From Alloyangia pacifica (GTDB lineage: Bacteria; Pseudomonadota; Alphaproteobacteria; Rhodobacterales; Rhodobacteraceae), in the NCBI RefSeq assembly GCF_020524285.1, contig NZ_JAIVKX010000010.1, forward strand, positions 1 through 64,000: a DNA stretch of 64,000 nt, in the 5' to 3' direction. The position numbers and the translations under genes are program-made. Within the stretch, counting starts at the first letter, position 1; every line of letters begins with the position of its first letter. A model generated the notes under the pieces. It worked only from the letters and a program-made list of their open reading frames with translations, made no database searches and was not told the DNA's origin. Below are positions 48,231 to 57,795 of this stretch, piece after piece.

Positions 48231-49312
48231 CGCGCGCCGGCCTTGAACTGCCCCACCAGATGCGCCACGCGGCGGCACGACGCCTCGTCGCCGACGGTGA
48301 TGCGCAGCGCGTGCGGCAGGCCGTAGCCGGTGGTGCGGCGCACCAGCACGCCCTGCGATTGCAGGTAGGTGTCGCAGGCCTCGGCCTCGGTCTGCGAGCC
48401 GAAGCGGGCGAGGATGAAGTTCGCGGTCGAGGCGTCCGAGGACACGCCGTGTTCGGCCAGCGCCTCGCCCAGCCAGGCGCGCATGCGGGCGTTCTCGGTG
48501 CGGCATTTCTCGACATAAGCGGTGTCGCGGATCGAGGCCTCGGCGGCGGCCAGCGTCAGCGCGGCGACGTTGAACGGGCCGCGGATGCGGTTTAGCACGT
48601 CGATGATCTCCTGCGGGCCGTAGCCCCAGCCGATGCGCATGCCGCCGAGCCCGTAGAGCTTCGAGAAGGTGCGGGTCATGAAGACGTTTGGCCGGTCGGT
48701 GGCGAGCTTGGCGCCGCCGTCGTAGCCCTCGACATATTCGGCGTAGGCGCTGTCGATCACCAGGATCGCGGTCTCGGGAATGCCGTTCGCCAGCCGCTCC
48801 AGTTCCGCCAGCCCGATCATCGTGCCGGTGGGGTTGGCGGGGTTGGCGACGAACACCAGCCGGGTGCGCTCGGTGCAGGCGGCAAGGATGTTGTCGACGC
48901 TGACCACGCGGTCCTGTTCGGCCACCTCGACCGGGGTCGCGCCGGCGGCCATGGCCGAGATCTTGTGCATGGCGAAGCCGTGCTCGGTGTGGATCACCTC
49001 GGTGCCCGGCCCGGCGTAGGCCTGGCAGAGGAAGGCGATGATCTCGTCCGAGCCCGCGCCGCAGATCACCCGCTGCGGGTCGAGGCCCCAGACATCGCCG
49101 ATCGCCTCGCGCAGCGCGCCGTGATCCGAGGAAGGATAGCGATGCATTTCATGCACCACGCGCCGCACCGCTTCCTGCGCCGCCGGGGAGGGGCCGAAGG
49201 GGTTCTCGTTGGAGCTGAGCTTGATGACGTTCGAGACGCCCGCCACATGCGACGCGCCGCCCACGTAGAGCTCGATGTCCATGATGCCAGGTTGCGGTTC
49301 GATGCCAGCCAT
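48227..49312 (-). CDS. hisC: Histidinol-phosphate aminotransferase
   Basis: Class I PLP aminotransferase, 361 residues. PLP lysine K218 in [37 protein letters not shown] and the phosphate-contacting RYP are as in HisC. Co-translated with tyrC, an arrangement common in alphaproteobacteria, where HisC also serves as aromatic aminotransferase for prephenate, so tyrosine as well as histidine synthesis is likely. Preceded by a low-complexity start [14 protein letters not shown]. Confidence 0.95.
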   Translation of the reverse strand: MAGIEPQPGIMDIELYVGGASHVAGVSNVIKLSSNENPFGPSPAAQEAVRRVVHEMHRYPSSDHGALREAIGDVWGLDPQRVICGAGSDEIIAFLCQAYAGPGTEVIHTEHGFAMHKISAMAAGATPVEVAEQDRVVSVDNILAACTERTRLVFVANPANPTGTMIGLAELERLANGIPETAILVIDSAYAEYVEGYDGGAKLATDRPNVFMTRTFSKLYGLGGMRIGWGYGPQEIIDVLNRIRGPFNVAALTLAAAEASIRDTAYVEKCRTENARMRAWLGEALAEHGVSSDASTANFILARFGSQTEAEACDTYLQSQGVLVRRTTGYGLPHALRITVGDEASCRRVAHLVGQFKAGAR

Positions 49313-49398
49313 ATGCGGTCTTTCCTCAGACTAAGAGTGCCGCGCCTGCATAGCGCGCCGCCGCGTCACATGCCAGTCTCGGAAAGGGCGGGATGGCC

Positions 49399-50688
49399 TC
49401 AGACGACGACCTCGTGGCGCTCCTGCTCGCCGACCTCGAAGACGCGCTTGTAGCGGGCGATCTCGCTCGCGGGGCCCATCGCCTTGTTGGGGTTGTCCGA
49501 GAGCTTCACCGTGGGCCGCCCGTTGGCGCTGACCGCCTTGCAGACGAGGCTGAAGGGCGCCAGCCGGTCGTCGGGGGTGAGGCCGCGGAAATCGTTGGTC
49601 AGCAGCGTGCCCCAGCCGAAGGAGACGCGCACCCGGCCGGCGAACTGGTGGTAAAGCTCGAGGATCTTTTCCTCGTCGAGCCCGTCCGAGAAGATCACCA
49701 GCTTGTCGCGCGGGTCCTCGCCGCGCTCCTGCCACCAGCGGATGGCGATCTCGGCGCCGGTTGCGGGATCTCCGCTGTCGATGCGGATGCCGGTCCAGCC
49801 GGCCAGCCAGTCGGGCGCGTTGCGCAGGAAGCCTTCGGTGCCATAGGTGTCGGGCAGGATCATCCGCAGGTTGCCCTCATGCTCGCGGTGCCAGTCGGCC
49901 AGCACGTCATAAGGCGCGCGCGCCAGCGCCGCGTCGTCCTCGGCCAGCGCGGCATAGACCATCGGCAGCTCATGGGCGTTGGTGCCGATGGCTTCTAGGT
50001 CGCGGTTCTTGGCGATCAGACAGTTCGAGGTGCCGGTGAACCCGTCGCCCAGACCCTCGACCATCGCCTGCACGCACCAATCCTGCCACAAAAAGCTGTG
50101 GCGGCGGCGGGTGCCGAAATCGGCGATCTTCAGGCCGGGCTGGCCGCGCAGACGCTCGATCTTCTCCCACAGCTTCGTCGCGGCGCGCGCGTAAAGCACC
50201 TGAAGCTCGAACTTGCCCATGTGGTTGAGCACCGCGCGGCCGCGCAGCTCCATCAGAACGGCCAGCGCGGGGATCTCCCACAGCATGACCTCGGGCCAGG
50301 AGCCCTCGAAGGTCAGCTCGTACTGGTCTCCGACGCGCTCGAGGAAATAGGGCGGCAAGCGGAGGTTCTCGAACCACTCCATGAAGTCGGGGCGGAACAT
50401 CTGGCGCTTGCCGTAGAATGTGTTGCCGCGCAGCCAGGTGCTCTCGCCGCGGGTCAGGCTGAGCGAGCGGATGTGGTCGAGCTGCTCCCGCAGCTCGCCC
50501 TCGTCGATCAGCTTGGCCAGAGGCACATTGCTGGAGCGGTTGATCAGGCTGAAGGTGACCTGCGTGTCGCGCCGGTTGTGATAGACCGACTGGCACATCA
50601 GAAGCTTGTAGAAATCGGTATCGATCAGCGACCGGACGATCGGGTCGATCTTCCAGCGATGGTTCCAGACACGGGTTGCGATTTCCAC
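49399..50688 (-). CDS. pncB: Nicotinate phosphoribosyltransferase
   Basis: Salvage of nicotinate to NaMN for NAD synthesis. 429 residues from the GTG at 50688, preferred because GGAG lies eight bases ahead; a GTG three codons earlier is too close to the same site. Motifs: [16 protein letters not shown], the [15 protein letters not shown] loop, [51 protein letters not shown] and [14 protein letters not shown]. Next to pncA (119 bp), so a nicotinamide salvage unit. Confidence 0.95.
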   Translation of the reverse strand: MEIATRVWNHRWKIDPIVRSLIDTDFYKLLMCQSVYHNRRDTQVTFSLINRSSNVPLAKLIDEGELREQLDHIRSLSLTRGESTWLRGNTFYGKRQMFRPDFMEWFENLRLPPYFLERVGDQYELTFEGSWPEVMLWEIPALAVLMELRGRAVLNHMGKFELQVLYARAATKLWEKIERLRGQPGLKIADFGTRRRHSFLWQDWCVQAMVEGLGDGFTGTSNCLIAKNRDLEAIGTNAHELPMVYAALAEDDAALARAPYDVLADWHREHEGNLRMILPDTYGTEGFLRNAPDWLAGWTGIRIDSGDPATGAEIAIRWWQERGEDPRDKLVIFSDGLDEEKILELYHQFAGRVRVSFGWGTLLTNDFRGLTPDDRLAPFSLVCKAVSANGRPTVKLSDNPNKAMGPASEIARYKRVFEVGEQERHEVVV

Positions 50689-50807
50689 GGCGCACACTCC
50701 TCACGGGCAGTCGGAGCCCCTGTTACGCGAATGTGACAGGAAGGGCCAAGCGCTTTCTGCCTACCGGGCAACGGCTTGCGGTGGAGTTTGTTCCCCGAGA
50801 GGCGCCT

Positions 50808-51410
50808 TCAGGCGGCGTGCGAGAGCTTCACCCCGGCGCCCTGCATGCCCGCCCGGGCCGCCGAGAGCGAGCCGTCGAGGTCGATGGCGCGGCAGAGATC
50901 CTCGCGCACGGTCACGCTGAAATCGAGCTTCGCCGCGTCGAGCGCCGAGTAGTTCACGCAGAAATCCATGGCGAGGCCGACCAGCGTCAGCCGCTCGATG
51001 CCACGGCTGCGCAGGTAGCCTTCGAGCCCGGTGGGCGTGCGGCGGTCGTTCTCGAAGAAGGCCGAGTAGCTGTCGATCGACGGGGTGTAGCCCTTGCGGA
51101 GGATCAGGTCGGCGCGGTCGGTATTCAGCGCGGGGTGAAAGGCCGCGCCGTCGCTGCCGATGACGCAATGGTCCGGCCAGAGCACCTGCGGGCCGTAGGG
51201 CATCTCGACCATGTCATAGGGCGCCTTGCCGTCATGCGAACTGGCGAAGGAGGAATGCCCCGCCGGGTGCCAGTCCTGCGTCAGCACCACCGCGTCGGCC
51301 TCCGCCATCAGCGCGTTGATCGGGGCGACGATCTCGTCGCCGCCGGGCACGGCGAGCGCGCCGCCGGGGCAGAAATCGTTCTGGACGTCGATGACGATGA
51401 GCGCGTGCAT
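50808..51410 (-). CDS. pncA: Nicotinamidase
   Basis: Hydrolyses nicotinamide to nicotinate. 200 residues from [13 protein letters not shown] behind GGAGGC. Catalytic D8, K106 and C151 ([13 protein letters not shown]), metal site [10 protein letters not shown]. In-frame upstream residues (nine) have no ribosome site. Transcribed toward pncB. Confidence 0.95.
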   Translation of the reverse strand: MHALIVIDVQNDFCPGGALAVPGGDEIVAPINALMAEADAVVLTQDWHPAGHSSFASSHDGKAPYDMVEMPYGPQVLWPDHCVIGSDGAAFHPALNTDRADLILRKGYTPSIDSYSAFFENDRRTPTGLEGYLRSRGIERLTLVGLAMDFCVNYSALDAAKLDFSVTVREDLCRAIDLDGSLSAARAGMQGAGVKLSHAA

Positions 51411-51524
51411 GTCTTTGGGCCTCCGGGCTTTTGCCAAAGGCTTACGCGCCGTACCGCGCGCGCGTCAATGCTGCGGCAATCCGGTCGCTTGCCCGACTCG
51501 ACCCTTGGGCGTAAACGCGCCCGC

Positions 51525-52454
51525 ATGTTCACAGTCTGCGCCCTCTATCACTTCACCCGGTTCGACGATCCCGCCGCCCTGCGCGGGCCGCTTCTGGACC
51601 TGTGTCTCGCCAATGCCGTCACCGGCACGCTGCTGCTGGCTGGCGAGGGGATCAACGGCACCATCGCCGGCCCGCGCGCCGGGATCGATGCGGTGCTCGC
51701 GCATATCCGGGCGCTGCCCGGCTGCGCCGAGCTGGAATGGAAATTCTCCGAGGCCGCCGAGCGCCCCTTTGCCCGCATGAAGGTGCGGCTGAAGAAGGAG
51801 ATCGTCACCATGGGCCAGCCCGGCGTCGATCCGCGCGCCAGCGTCGGCCACTACGTCGCGCCTGCCGACTGGAACGATCTTATTCGCTCGCCCGACGTGG
51901 CGGTGATCGACACGCGCAACGACTACGAGATCGCCATCGGCACCTTCGAGGGCGCGGTCGATCCGCAGACCGCTTCGTTCCGCGAGTTCCCCGAGTGGTG
52001 GGCGCAGAACAAGGACCGCTTCCACAACAAGCGCATCGCCATGTTCTGCACCGGCGGCATCCGCTGCGAGAAATCTACCAACTACCTGCTGAGCCAGGGC
52101 GTCGAGGAGGTCTACCACCTCAAGGGCGGCATCCTGAAATACCTCGAGGAGGTGCCCGAGGAGGACAGCAGCTGGCAGGGCAGCTGCTTCGTCTTCGACG
52201 GCCGCGTTTCGGTCGAGCACGGGCTGCGCGAGGGGCCGCACGAGCTCTGCCACGCCTGCCGCCGTCCGATCCTGCCCGAGGACCGCGCCCGCCCCGAGTA
52301 CGAGGAAGGCGTCTCGTGCCACCAGTGCATCGCCGAGACCTCCGAGGAGGACAAGGCGCGCTTCCGCGAGCGGCAGAAGCAAATTGCCCTGGCCAAGGCC
52401 CGCGGCGAGCGCCACCTGCACGCGGATACGCCGGGCGAGGGCGAAGGGCTCTAG
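51525..52454 (+). CDS. trhO: tRNA uridine(34) hydroxylase TrhO (rhodanese domain)
   Basis: Introduces the 5-hydroxyl on wobble uridine of tRNA. 309 residues from [16 protein letters not shown]; acylphosphatase-like N-terminal domain ([15 protein letters not shown]), rhodanese domain with C175 in [13 protein letters not shown], and a C-terminal part with [27 protein letters not shown]. The upstream GTAAACGCGCCCGC has no Shine-Dalgarno. Divergent from pncA by 114 bp. A long open frame upstream is antisense to pncA and not coding. Confidence 0.95.
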   Translation: MFTVCALYHFTRFDDPAALRGPLLDLCLANAVTGTLLLAGEGINGTIAGPRAGIDAVLAHIRALPGCAELEWKFSEAAERPFARMKVRLKKEIVTMGQPGVDPRASVGHYVAPADWNDLIRSPDVAVIDTRNDYEIAIGTFEGAVDPQTASFREFPEWWAQNKDRFHNKRIAMFCTGGIRCEKSTNYLLSQGVEEVYHLKGGILKYLEEVPEEDSSWQGSCFVFDGRVSVEHGLREGPHELCHACRRPILPEDRARPEYEEGVSCHQCIAETSEEDKARFRERQKQIALAKARGERHLHADTPGEGEGL

Positions 52455-52626
52455 GCCGCGTCCCCCGTTCGGCAGCAACTGGATCAATCCCGCAGCGCCC
52501 GTCCGCGGAATTTCTCGTTCCATGCAGGCCGCTCTCTGACGTCGTCGCGCGCCTGCCTGAGCCTGCATTGTCCATCTGCGATCCTACATTTGCCCAACCT
52601 TGCTCTCGGGTGTCCTTGCCGCGCGC

Positions 52627-53475
52627 TCAGAAATAGCTCCGCACCAACGCGGCGGAGAGCAGAGACCAGCCGTCGGCGATGACGAAGAAGGCCAGCTTGA
52701 AGGGCAGCGAGACGATTGCCGGAGGCACCATCATCATGCCCATGGACATCAGCACCGCCGCGACCACGAGGTCGATGATCAGGAACGGCAGGAAGATCAG
52801 GAAGCCGACCTGGAACGCGCGCGCGATTTCCGACAGCATGAAGCTCGGCACCAGCAGCGCCAGCGGTGCCTCGGGGGCGAGCGCGGCGGCCTCGGTCTCG
52901 GGGCGCAGCGCCGCCATGGTCTCGAATGTCGCCGGATCGCAGCGCGCCGCCATGAAGCCCCGGAACGGCACGAGCGTGCGCTCGGTCGCCTCGACCAGTT
53001 CGATGCGCTGGTCGAGCAGCGGTGCGATCCCCTGCTGCCAGGCCGCGGTGAAGGTCGGCTCCATGACGAAGAAGGTGAGAAACAGCGCGAGGCTGACGAT
53101 CAGCATGTTGGGCGGCGATTGCTGCAGCCCCAGTGCCTGACGCAGGATCGCCAGCACGGTGACGATGAAGGGAAAGCTCGTCACCATCACCGCGATGCCC
53201 GGCGCGAGGCTGAGCAGGGTGACCAGCGCAATCAATTGCAGGCTGACCGCGGAGACCGAGCCACCGTCGCCGAAGTCGACCGAGATCTGCTGGGCGCCCG
53301 CGGCGCCGGGCTGCATCGCGATCCACAGCATCGCGATCCACGGCATCGGGATCAGCAGCCGCGCCGCGAGCCCTAGGCCGCCCCTGAAACCTGATCGCGG
53401 CCCGTGGAGCTTCGCCGGGTTTCGCGACTCTGGGCGCGGCGCCGGCACATCGGGCGCAAGATGGCAGCTGCGCAT
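52627..53475 (-). CDS. fliP: Flagellar export-gate protein FliP
   Basis: Core of the flagellar type III export gate. 282 residues; after an N-terminal signal-like region (PMPWIAMLWIAMQPGAAGAQQ), LIALVTLLSLAPGIAVMVTSFPFIVTVLAILRQALGLQQSPPNMLIVSLALFLTFF is the FliP signature, and SFMLSEIARAFQVGFLIFLPFLIIDLVVAAVLMSMGMMMVPPAIVSLPFKLAFFV the second. Starts two bases after fliN. Last of the leftward fliF-fliH-fliN-fliP set; fliQ and fliR are not in the window. Confidence 0.95.
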   Translation of the reverse strand: MRSCHLAPDVPAPRPESRNPAKLHGPRSGFRGGLGLAARLLIPMPWIAMLWIAMQPGAAGAQQISVDFGDGGSVSAVSLQLIALVTLLSLAPGIAVMVTSFPFIVTVLAILRQALGLQQSPPNMLIVSLALFLTFFVMEPTFTAAWQQGIAPLLDQRIELVEATERTLVPFRGFMAARCDPATFETMAALRPETEAAALAPEAPLALLVPSFMLSEIARAFQVGFLIFLPFLIIDLVVAAVLMSMGMMMVPPAIVSLPFKLAFFVIADGWSLLSAALVRSYF

Positions 53476-53477
53476 GC

Positions 53478-53792
53478 TCAGCCCGGGCTCTGGATGTCCA
53501 TGACCTCGAGCAGCCGCACGGCGAGCTGCGCGCTCTCGCCCTCGCCGGTGACCTCCAGCGCGCCGGTGCCGATCAGCTTGTCGCCGACGTAGAGCTCCAC
53601 CGGGTCCTCGAGCCGGCGATCAAGCGTCAGCACCGAGCCCTCGCCAAGCTTGAGGAGGTCCCGCACCAGCGGGCGGGCGTGCCCGACGGACACGGTGATC
53701 TCGATCGGAACCGAGGTGAAAGGCGTGCCGCGCGCCGCGGCCTCGCCGGGGCGATCGGCGGCCGGGCCGGCTTCTTCCGAAAACTCATCCAT
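53478..53792 (-). CDS. fliN: Flagellar motor switch protein FliN
   Basis: C-ring protein, 104 residues from MDEFSEEAGP. The SpoA domain is complete: IPIEITVSVGHARPLVRDLL type core (VPIEITVSVGHARPLVRDLLKL), GSVLTLDRRLEDPVELYVGDKLIGTGALEVTG. Start chosen with GGAGG nine to ten bases ahead; ATGs at 53801 and 53822 sit too close or too far. Its first codon overlaps the fliH-like stop. Binds CheY-P in concert with FliM and FliG, which are outside the window. Confidence 0.93.
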   Translation of the reverse strand: MDEFSEEAGPAADRPGEAAARGTPFTSVPIEITVSVGHARPLVRDLLKLGEGSVLTLDRRLEDPVELYVGDKLIGTGALEVTGEGESAQLAVRLLEVMDIQSPG

Positions 53793-54390
53793 GGGCCGCA
53801 TTCCTCCGGGTGTCATGGGCAAATCCCTCGACCGCGCGCGTCACCTCCTCGAGGAGGCCGCTCAGATCGATCTGCCGTTCCGTCTCGCCGAACCGCAGGT
53901 CGGCCTGCCCTTCGGCAAGGGTCTCATCTTCCTCGAGTCGGAGCGGAAAGCCGAAGTCCTGCTCGAGCAGGGGCGCGATCCGCGCCGATGTCCCCGGGGC
54001 CACGGCGATCACCACCGCGCGGTGCGCGATCTCCTGCGCCAGAGCGGTCAACTGGTCGCGCAGGTGCAGTCCGAGGGTTTCGTGCAACATGCGGGGCAGC
54101 AACGCCTGCAGCATCTCCTCGAGCAGCGGCGTCACCCCCTCGAGCACCTGCCGGTAAGCCTCGTTGTAGGTGAAGCCGAGGTCCTGCAGGTTCTGGGCGA
54201 AATCGCTGGCGATCCGGCCGGCATCTTCGGATTGCGCCTTGATCGCATCGTCCCAACCCGCGCGGTAGCCGGTGTCGAAGGCGTCGAGCTTGGCGGTTTC
54301 GATCTCAGAAGCGTCAATACTGGCGGTGGAGACGTCCGGCTCGGCGCGGGGGGCCGCGAAATCCTCGAGGAAGCTGCGCAGATCGCTCAT
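53785..54390 (-). CDS. FliH-like flagellar assembly protein
   Basis: 201 residues. MSDLRSFLEDFAAPRAEPD, an alpha-helical middle (DAFDTGYRAGWDDAIKAQSEDAGRIASDFAQNLQDLGFTYNEAYRQV, the Y-x-x-G-W/Y pattern of FliH), and C-terminal DLRFGETERQIDLSGLLEEVTRAVEGF. Similar to proteins that regulate FliI ATPase. Weakly conserved family, so I give it by position between fliF and fliN. Start overlaps the fliF stop as ATGA. May also be annotated as hypothetical. Confidence 0.75.
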   Translation of the reverse strand: MSDLRSFLEDFAAPRAEPDVSTASIDASEIETAKLDAFDTGYRAGWDDAIKAQSEDAGRIASDFAQNLQDLGFTYNEAYRQVLEGVTPLLEEMLQALLPRMLHETLGLHLRDQLTALAQEIAHRAVVIAVAPGTSARIAPLLEQDFGFPLRLEEDETLAEGQADLRFGETERQIDLSGLLEEVTRAVEGFAHDTRRNAAHG

Positions 54391-55991
54391 TTCGCCTCCT
54401 CCTTCTCATCGAGCCAGCTGCGCAGGATCTCGACCGTTTCCGTCTTGCGTTCCTCGATCAAGGCGCGCAGCCGGTCCACCGGATCCTCCTCGGAGGGCGT
54501 GTCAAAATCCACCATGCCGAGGCCGCCGAAATCGGGGCCGCTGCCAAGCGAGGGAAGGGCGGCGAAACCGCCGTCATCCTCGATCTCGCCGCTCAAGGCC
54601 TCGGGGTCGGTTTCCGAGCCGGGCAGCGAAAGCGGGGCAGGGGCGGCCCCGGAGCCGGCGAGGATCGGGCGCACGACGAAAAGCCCGAGGATCAGCGCGA
54701 CGGTGGCCAGGACACCCAGCTGGATCAGCGTCATCGGATCGAGCGGAGCGGTGAACCAGCCGGGCTCGATGGGGCCGGTGCCGAGCCCCTCGGGGCGCTC
54801 GAAGGGCAACGAGCGCAGGGTGATCTGGTCGCCGCGCGCCTCGTCGAAGCCGACCGCAGAGGCGACGAGATCGCGAAGCGCGGCAAGCTCGGCGTCCGGC
54901 AGGGGGACGAAGCTCTGCGTGCCATCGGCGGCGGTCTCGAAGCTGCCGTTGACCAGAACCGCGACGGTAAGTCGGCGCACGGCTCCGGGCGCGCGGGTGA
55001 TCTCGCGCATGGTTTCGGAGACCTCGTAGTTCACCCGTTCGCGCGAATCGCTGCTCTGGCTCGACGAGCTTTCACCGCCGCCGCCCGCCTGGCCATCGGG
55101 CAGGTTCGAGGCGACCGTCACGTCGGGGCTGCCGCTGTTCTGGTTGCTGCTTGTCTCTTCCTGGGTGTCGGTGGAGATGGCGACGCGGCCCTCCGGGTCG
55201 AAGCGGCGCTCGCGGATCGATTCGCTTTCGGTGACCGTATCGACGCTGACCTCGACCACAGCGTTGCCGGTGCCGACGCGCGCCTCGACCAGCCGTTGCA
55301 CTCGGTCGCGCAGCGCCAGCGCGCGATCTTCGGCGCTGGGGCCGCTGCCCGGCGCGTCCTCTGTGCCGATCAGGCCGGCGGCGCTGTCGATCACCGCGAC
55401 CTCCTCGGGGACGAGGCCCGGAACGGCCGAGGCGACGAGGTATTTCAGCGCGCGGGCCTGCACCGGTGTAATGGCCGCGCCGCTGGCGGTGACGGAAATC
55501 GAGGCGGTGGGGGTGACGTCGCGCTGGAACGGGTTGGTGCCGGAATTGGCGATATGCACGCGGGCGGCGCTAACCAGCGGGCTGGCGACGATCGTGCGCG
55601 CCAGCTCGCGCTCTTTCGCGCGCCAATAGGCGGCGTCGAACATCTGCGAGGTGGTGCCAAAGCCGGAGAGCGTGTCGAGCAGTTCGTAGCCCTGCGTGCC
55701 ATTGGCCGGCAGCCCCTCTCCGGCGAGGGTCATCCGCAGCGCGTCGCGCTGGCTGTCGGGCACGAAGATTGCGCCGCCGCGCACCTCGAAGGGGATTCCC
55801 CGCGCCTCGAGCGCCTCGACCACAGCGCCCGCAGCGCCGTTTTCGAGCCCGGCATAGAGCAGCGACATGGGGGGCGCGCTGGCGACCCGGGCGAGCCCGA
55901 GCACGGCCAGGATCATCGCCAGCGTGGCGCCGACGACCACGGCACGGCGGCGCGGGGTGAGCGCGTTCCAGACTGTCGCGAGCTGCTGCAA
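54387..55991 (-). CDS. fliF: Flagellar MS-ring protein FliF
   Basis: 534 residues, slightly shorter than the usual 550. First membrane helix VVVGATLAMILAVLGLARVA, ring-building motifs PMSLLYAGLENGAAGAVVEALEARGIPFEVRGGAIFVP, GYELLDTLSGFGTTSQMFDAAYWRAKERELARTI, then the second helix LGVLATVALILGLFVVRPIL and a C-terminal tail that binds FliG (PVDRLRALIEERKTETVEILRSWLDE). First gene of the leftward operon; divergent from fliL by 166 bp. Confidence 0.95.
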   Translation of the reverse strand: MQQLATVWNALTPRRRAVVVGATLAMILAVLGLARVASAPPMSLLYAGLENGAAGAVVEALEARGIPFEVRGGAIFVPDSQRDALRMTLAGEGLPANGTQGYELLDTLSGFGTTSQMFDAAYWRAKERELARTIVASPLVSAARVHIANSGTNPFQRDVTPTASISVTASGAAITPVQARALKYLVASAVPGLVPEEVAVIDSAAGLIGTEDAPGSGPSAEDRALALRDRVQRLVEARVGTGNAVVEVSVDTVTESESIRERRFDPEGRVAISTDTQEETSSNQNSGSPDVTVASNLPDGQAGGGGESSSSQSSDSRERVNYEVSETMREITRAPGAVRRLTVAVLVNGSFETAADGTQSFVPLPDAELAALRDLVASAVGFDEARGDQITLRSLPFERPEGLGTGPIEPGWFTAPLDPMTLIQLGVLATVALILGLFVVRPILAGSGAAPAPLSLPGSETDPEALSGEIEDDGGFAALPSLGSGPDFGGLGMVDFDTPSEEDPVDRLRALIEERKTETVEILRSWLDEKEEAK

Positions 55992-56099
55992 GAAGACCTC
56001 CGCTTCTGGTTCCGGACCGGGGTGCCGCCCCCGGGGCCGCGGCGTTCCGGTGGCGGCCCCGGCGCACCACCTGTGAGAGGCATGTTTGCCCGAGCAGAC

Positions 56100-56114
56100 T
56101 TAACATTCGGTTAG
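56100..56114. promoter_or_regulatory. CtrA-like box between fliF and fliL
   Basis: TTAA-N7-TTAG (TTAACATTCGGTTAG), one base short of the CtrA consensus TTAA-N7-TTAA. It lies 109 bp from the fliF start and 44 bp before the fliL start. CtrA controls flagellar genes in Rhodobacterales, so this is a sensible site for both divergent operons. Confidence 0.6.
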
Positions 56115-56157
56115 CCTCTGCGGGCCTATAACCGTCTTGCCAGACGTGAGGTGCCCC

Positions 56158-56742
56158 ATGAGTGACGCCACCGCCGATGCGGCCGGCGAAGACGATGCGC
56201 CGCCCAAGAAAGGATCGAAACTTCCATTGCTTGTCGGGCTTCTGCTCGCACTGCTTGGGGGCGGCGGCGGGTTCTACGCCGCCTTCTCCGGACTGCTGCC
56301 CTTCGGCGGCGCTGCGCAGGTCGGTGGGGCAGATGGCCATGACGCGCCGAGCCATGCCGGGGCCAGTCAAGCGGCCGCGAGCGGTGACGGGCATGGCGAC
56401 GGGCATGGCGACGGGCAGGGTGATGGGCATGAAGCCGCCGGGGCGGCGGCTTTCATCGAACTGCCGCAACTCGTGGCGTCGCTCGGGCCGGTGTCCGCTT
56501 TGCACCACCTGCGCTTCACCGCGCAGCTCGAGGTCGCGCCGGAGCGGCGCGCGGCGGTCGAGGCGTTGATGCCGCGCATTCTGGATGTGCTGAACACCTA
56601 CCTGCGCGCGCTGGAACCGGGGGACGTGGAGGCGCAGGGCGCGCTCATCCGCCTTCGCGCGCAGATGCTGAGGCGCATTCAGCTGGTCGCCGGAGACGGC
56701 AGCGTGCGCGACCTTCTGGTAACCGAATTTGTGCTGAATTGA
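56158..56742 (+). CDS. fliL: Flagellar basal-body protein FliL
   Basis: Membrane protein next to the stator, 194 residues from MSDATADAA. One helix (LPLLVGLLLALLGGGGGFYAAFSGLLPF), then a linker of four GDGH/Q units and a conserved FliL domain: FIELPQLVASLGPVSALHHLRFTAQLEV, ILDVLNTYLRALEPGDVEAQGALIRLRAQMLRRIQLVAGDGSVRDLLVTEFVLN. The start is supported by the family's charged N-terminus. It heads fliL-DUF6468-motE. Confidence 0.92.
   Translation: MSDATADAAGEDDAPPKKGSKLPLLVGLLLALLGGGGGFYAAFSGLLPFGGAAQVGGADGHDAPSHAGASQAAASGDGHGDGHGDGQGDGHEAAGAAAFIELPQLVASLGPVSALHHLRFTAQLEVAPERRAAVEALMPRILDVLNTYLRALEPGDVEAQGALIRLRAQMLRRIQLVAGDGSVRDLLVTEFVLN
56383..56430. repeat. 12-bp tandem repeat, four copies, in fliL
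   Basis: GG(C/T)GA(C/T)GGGCA(T/G) four times in a row (56383, 56395, 56407, 56419), encoding GDGH-GDGH-GDGQ-GDGH in the linker after the membrane helix. Length-variable by slippage; the histidine and aspartate content could bind metal, but this is not shown. Confidence 0.8.
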
Positions 56743-56752
56743 GGGATCTTAG

Positions 56753-57154
56753 ATGGAGCTGATCGCGGATATCCTGCTGGCCGCCGGAGCTCTTGGGGCG
56801 GGCTTCTATTGCTTCGTCCTGTCACGGCGCCTGACCCGGTTCACCGACCTCGAAAGAGGGGTCGGGGGTGCGGTGGCGGTGCTCTCGGCGCAGGTCGACG
56901 ACCTCACCCGGACCTTGGAGACGGCGCAAGAGGCGGCGGGCACATCGGGCAGCAAGCTGTCCGATCTCACCGCGCGGGGTGAGCAGGTGGCCCAGCGGCT
57001 GGAGCTGCTGATCGCCTCGATGCACGACCTTCCGGACGCGCCGGCCCCGGCGGGCGAGACATCGGATACCGACGCCGGGGCGGAGGCGGCGGACGGTCCG
57101 CAGCCAGGGCGTGAGCCGGTCTTCCTGCGCCACTCCCGAAGTGGGGCCGCGTGA
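56753..57154 (+). CDS. DUF6468 flagellar-operon protein
   Basis: 133 residues with one N-terminal helix (ELIADILLAAGALGAGFYCFVLSRRL) and a coiled-coil-like stretch to about residue 90. It resembles the DUF6468 proteins that follow fliL in Rhodobacterales; function unknown. Its stop overlaps the motE start as TGATG, and it lies 10 bp after fliL, so stoichiometric co-translation is likely. Confidence 0.8.
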   Translation: MELIADILLAAGALGAGFYCFVLSRRLTRFTDLERGVGGAVAVLSAQVDDLTRTLETAQEAAGTSGSKLSDLTARGEQVAQRLELLIASMHDLPDAPAPAGETSDTDAGAEAADGPQPGREPVFLRHSRSGAA

Positions 57155-57777
57155 TGTTGCGGAGGAAGGGCAAAGCGCGCGGGCGCGGCGTGCTTGCGAT
57201 CATCGGCGCGCTGATGATCGCGTCGGCGCTGGTGCGGCTTGGTGCCGGGGCGGCACAGGCGCTGGACAATCTTCCCGAGGAGACGGGGGCGGACGCGCAG
57301 ATTGCTTCGGCGGGCATGTCCGACCATGCCGGTGCCGCGGCTGAAATGCCCGGGGCCTGCGTCGGCGAAGAGGATCTCGCGCCCGCGCTCGAGGCGTTGC
57401 GGGCGCGCGAAGCGGAGATGGCGCAACGCGAGACCGAGATCCGCAGCCGGATGCAGGCCCTGCAGCTGGCCGAGACCACGATCGACGACAAGCTCGCGGC
57501 GCTCGAGGAAAGCGAGCAGCGCCTGCGCGCCACGCTGGCGGTTGCCGAGAGCGCGGCCGAGGATGACGTCGCCCAGCTCACGCAGGTCTACGCCAACATG
57601 AAGCCGCGCGAAGCGGCGGCAGTGTTCTCGCAGATGGAGCCCGACTTCGCTGCCGGGTTCCTCGGGCGCATGCGCCCGGATGCCGCCGCGGCGATCCTTT
57701 CGGGGATGGACCCGCAGGCGGCCTATACGATCAGTGTCATGCTGGCTGGGCGAAACGCCAACGCGCCGAAGGAGTGA
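57154..57777 (+). CDS. motE: MotE-family motility chaperone
   Basis: 207 residues: basic start MLRRKGKARGRGV, a membrane helix or signal (AIIGALMIASALVRLGAGAAQA), a long coiled coil (EEDLAPALEALRAREAEMAQRETEIRSRMQALQLAETTIDDKLAAL), then an MgtE_N-like domain (NMKPREAAAVFSQMEPDFAAGFLGRMRPDAAAAILSGM). MotE chaperones MotC/MotB in Sinorhizobium. Ends 18 bp from convergent trxC. Confidence 0.9.
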   Translation: MLRRKGKARGRGVLAIIGALMIASALVRLGAGAAQALDNLPEETGADAQIASAGMSDHAGAAAEMPGACVGEEDLAPALEALRAREAEMAQRETEIRSRMQALQLAETTIDDKLAALEESEQRLRATLAVAESAAEDDVAQLTQVYANMKPREAAAVFSQMEPDFAAGFLGRMRPDAAAAILSGMDPQAAYTISVMLAGRNANAPKE

Positions 57778-57795
57778 GCCGGTTGCGCTGCGCGG

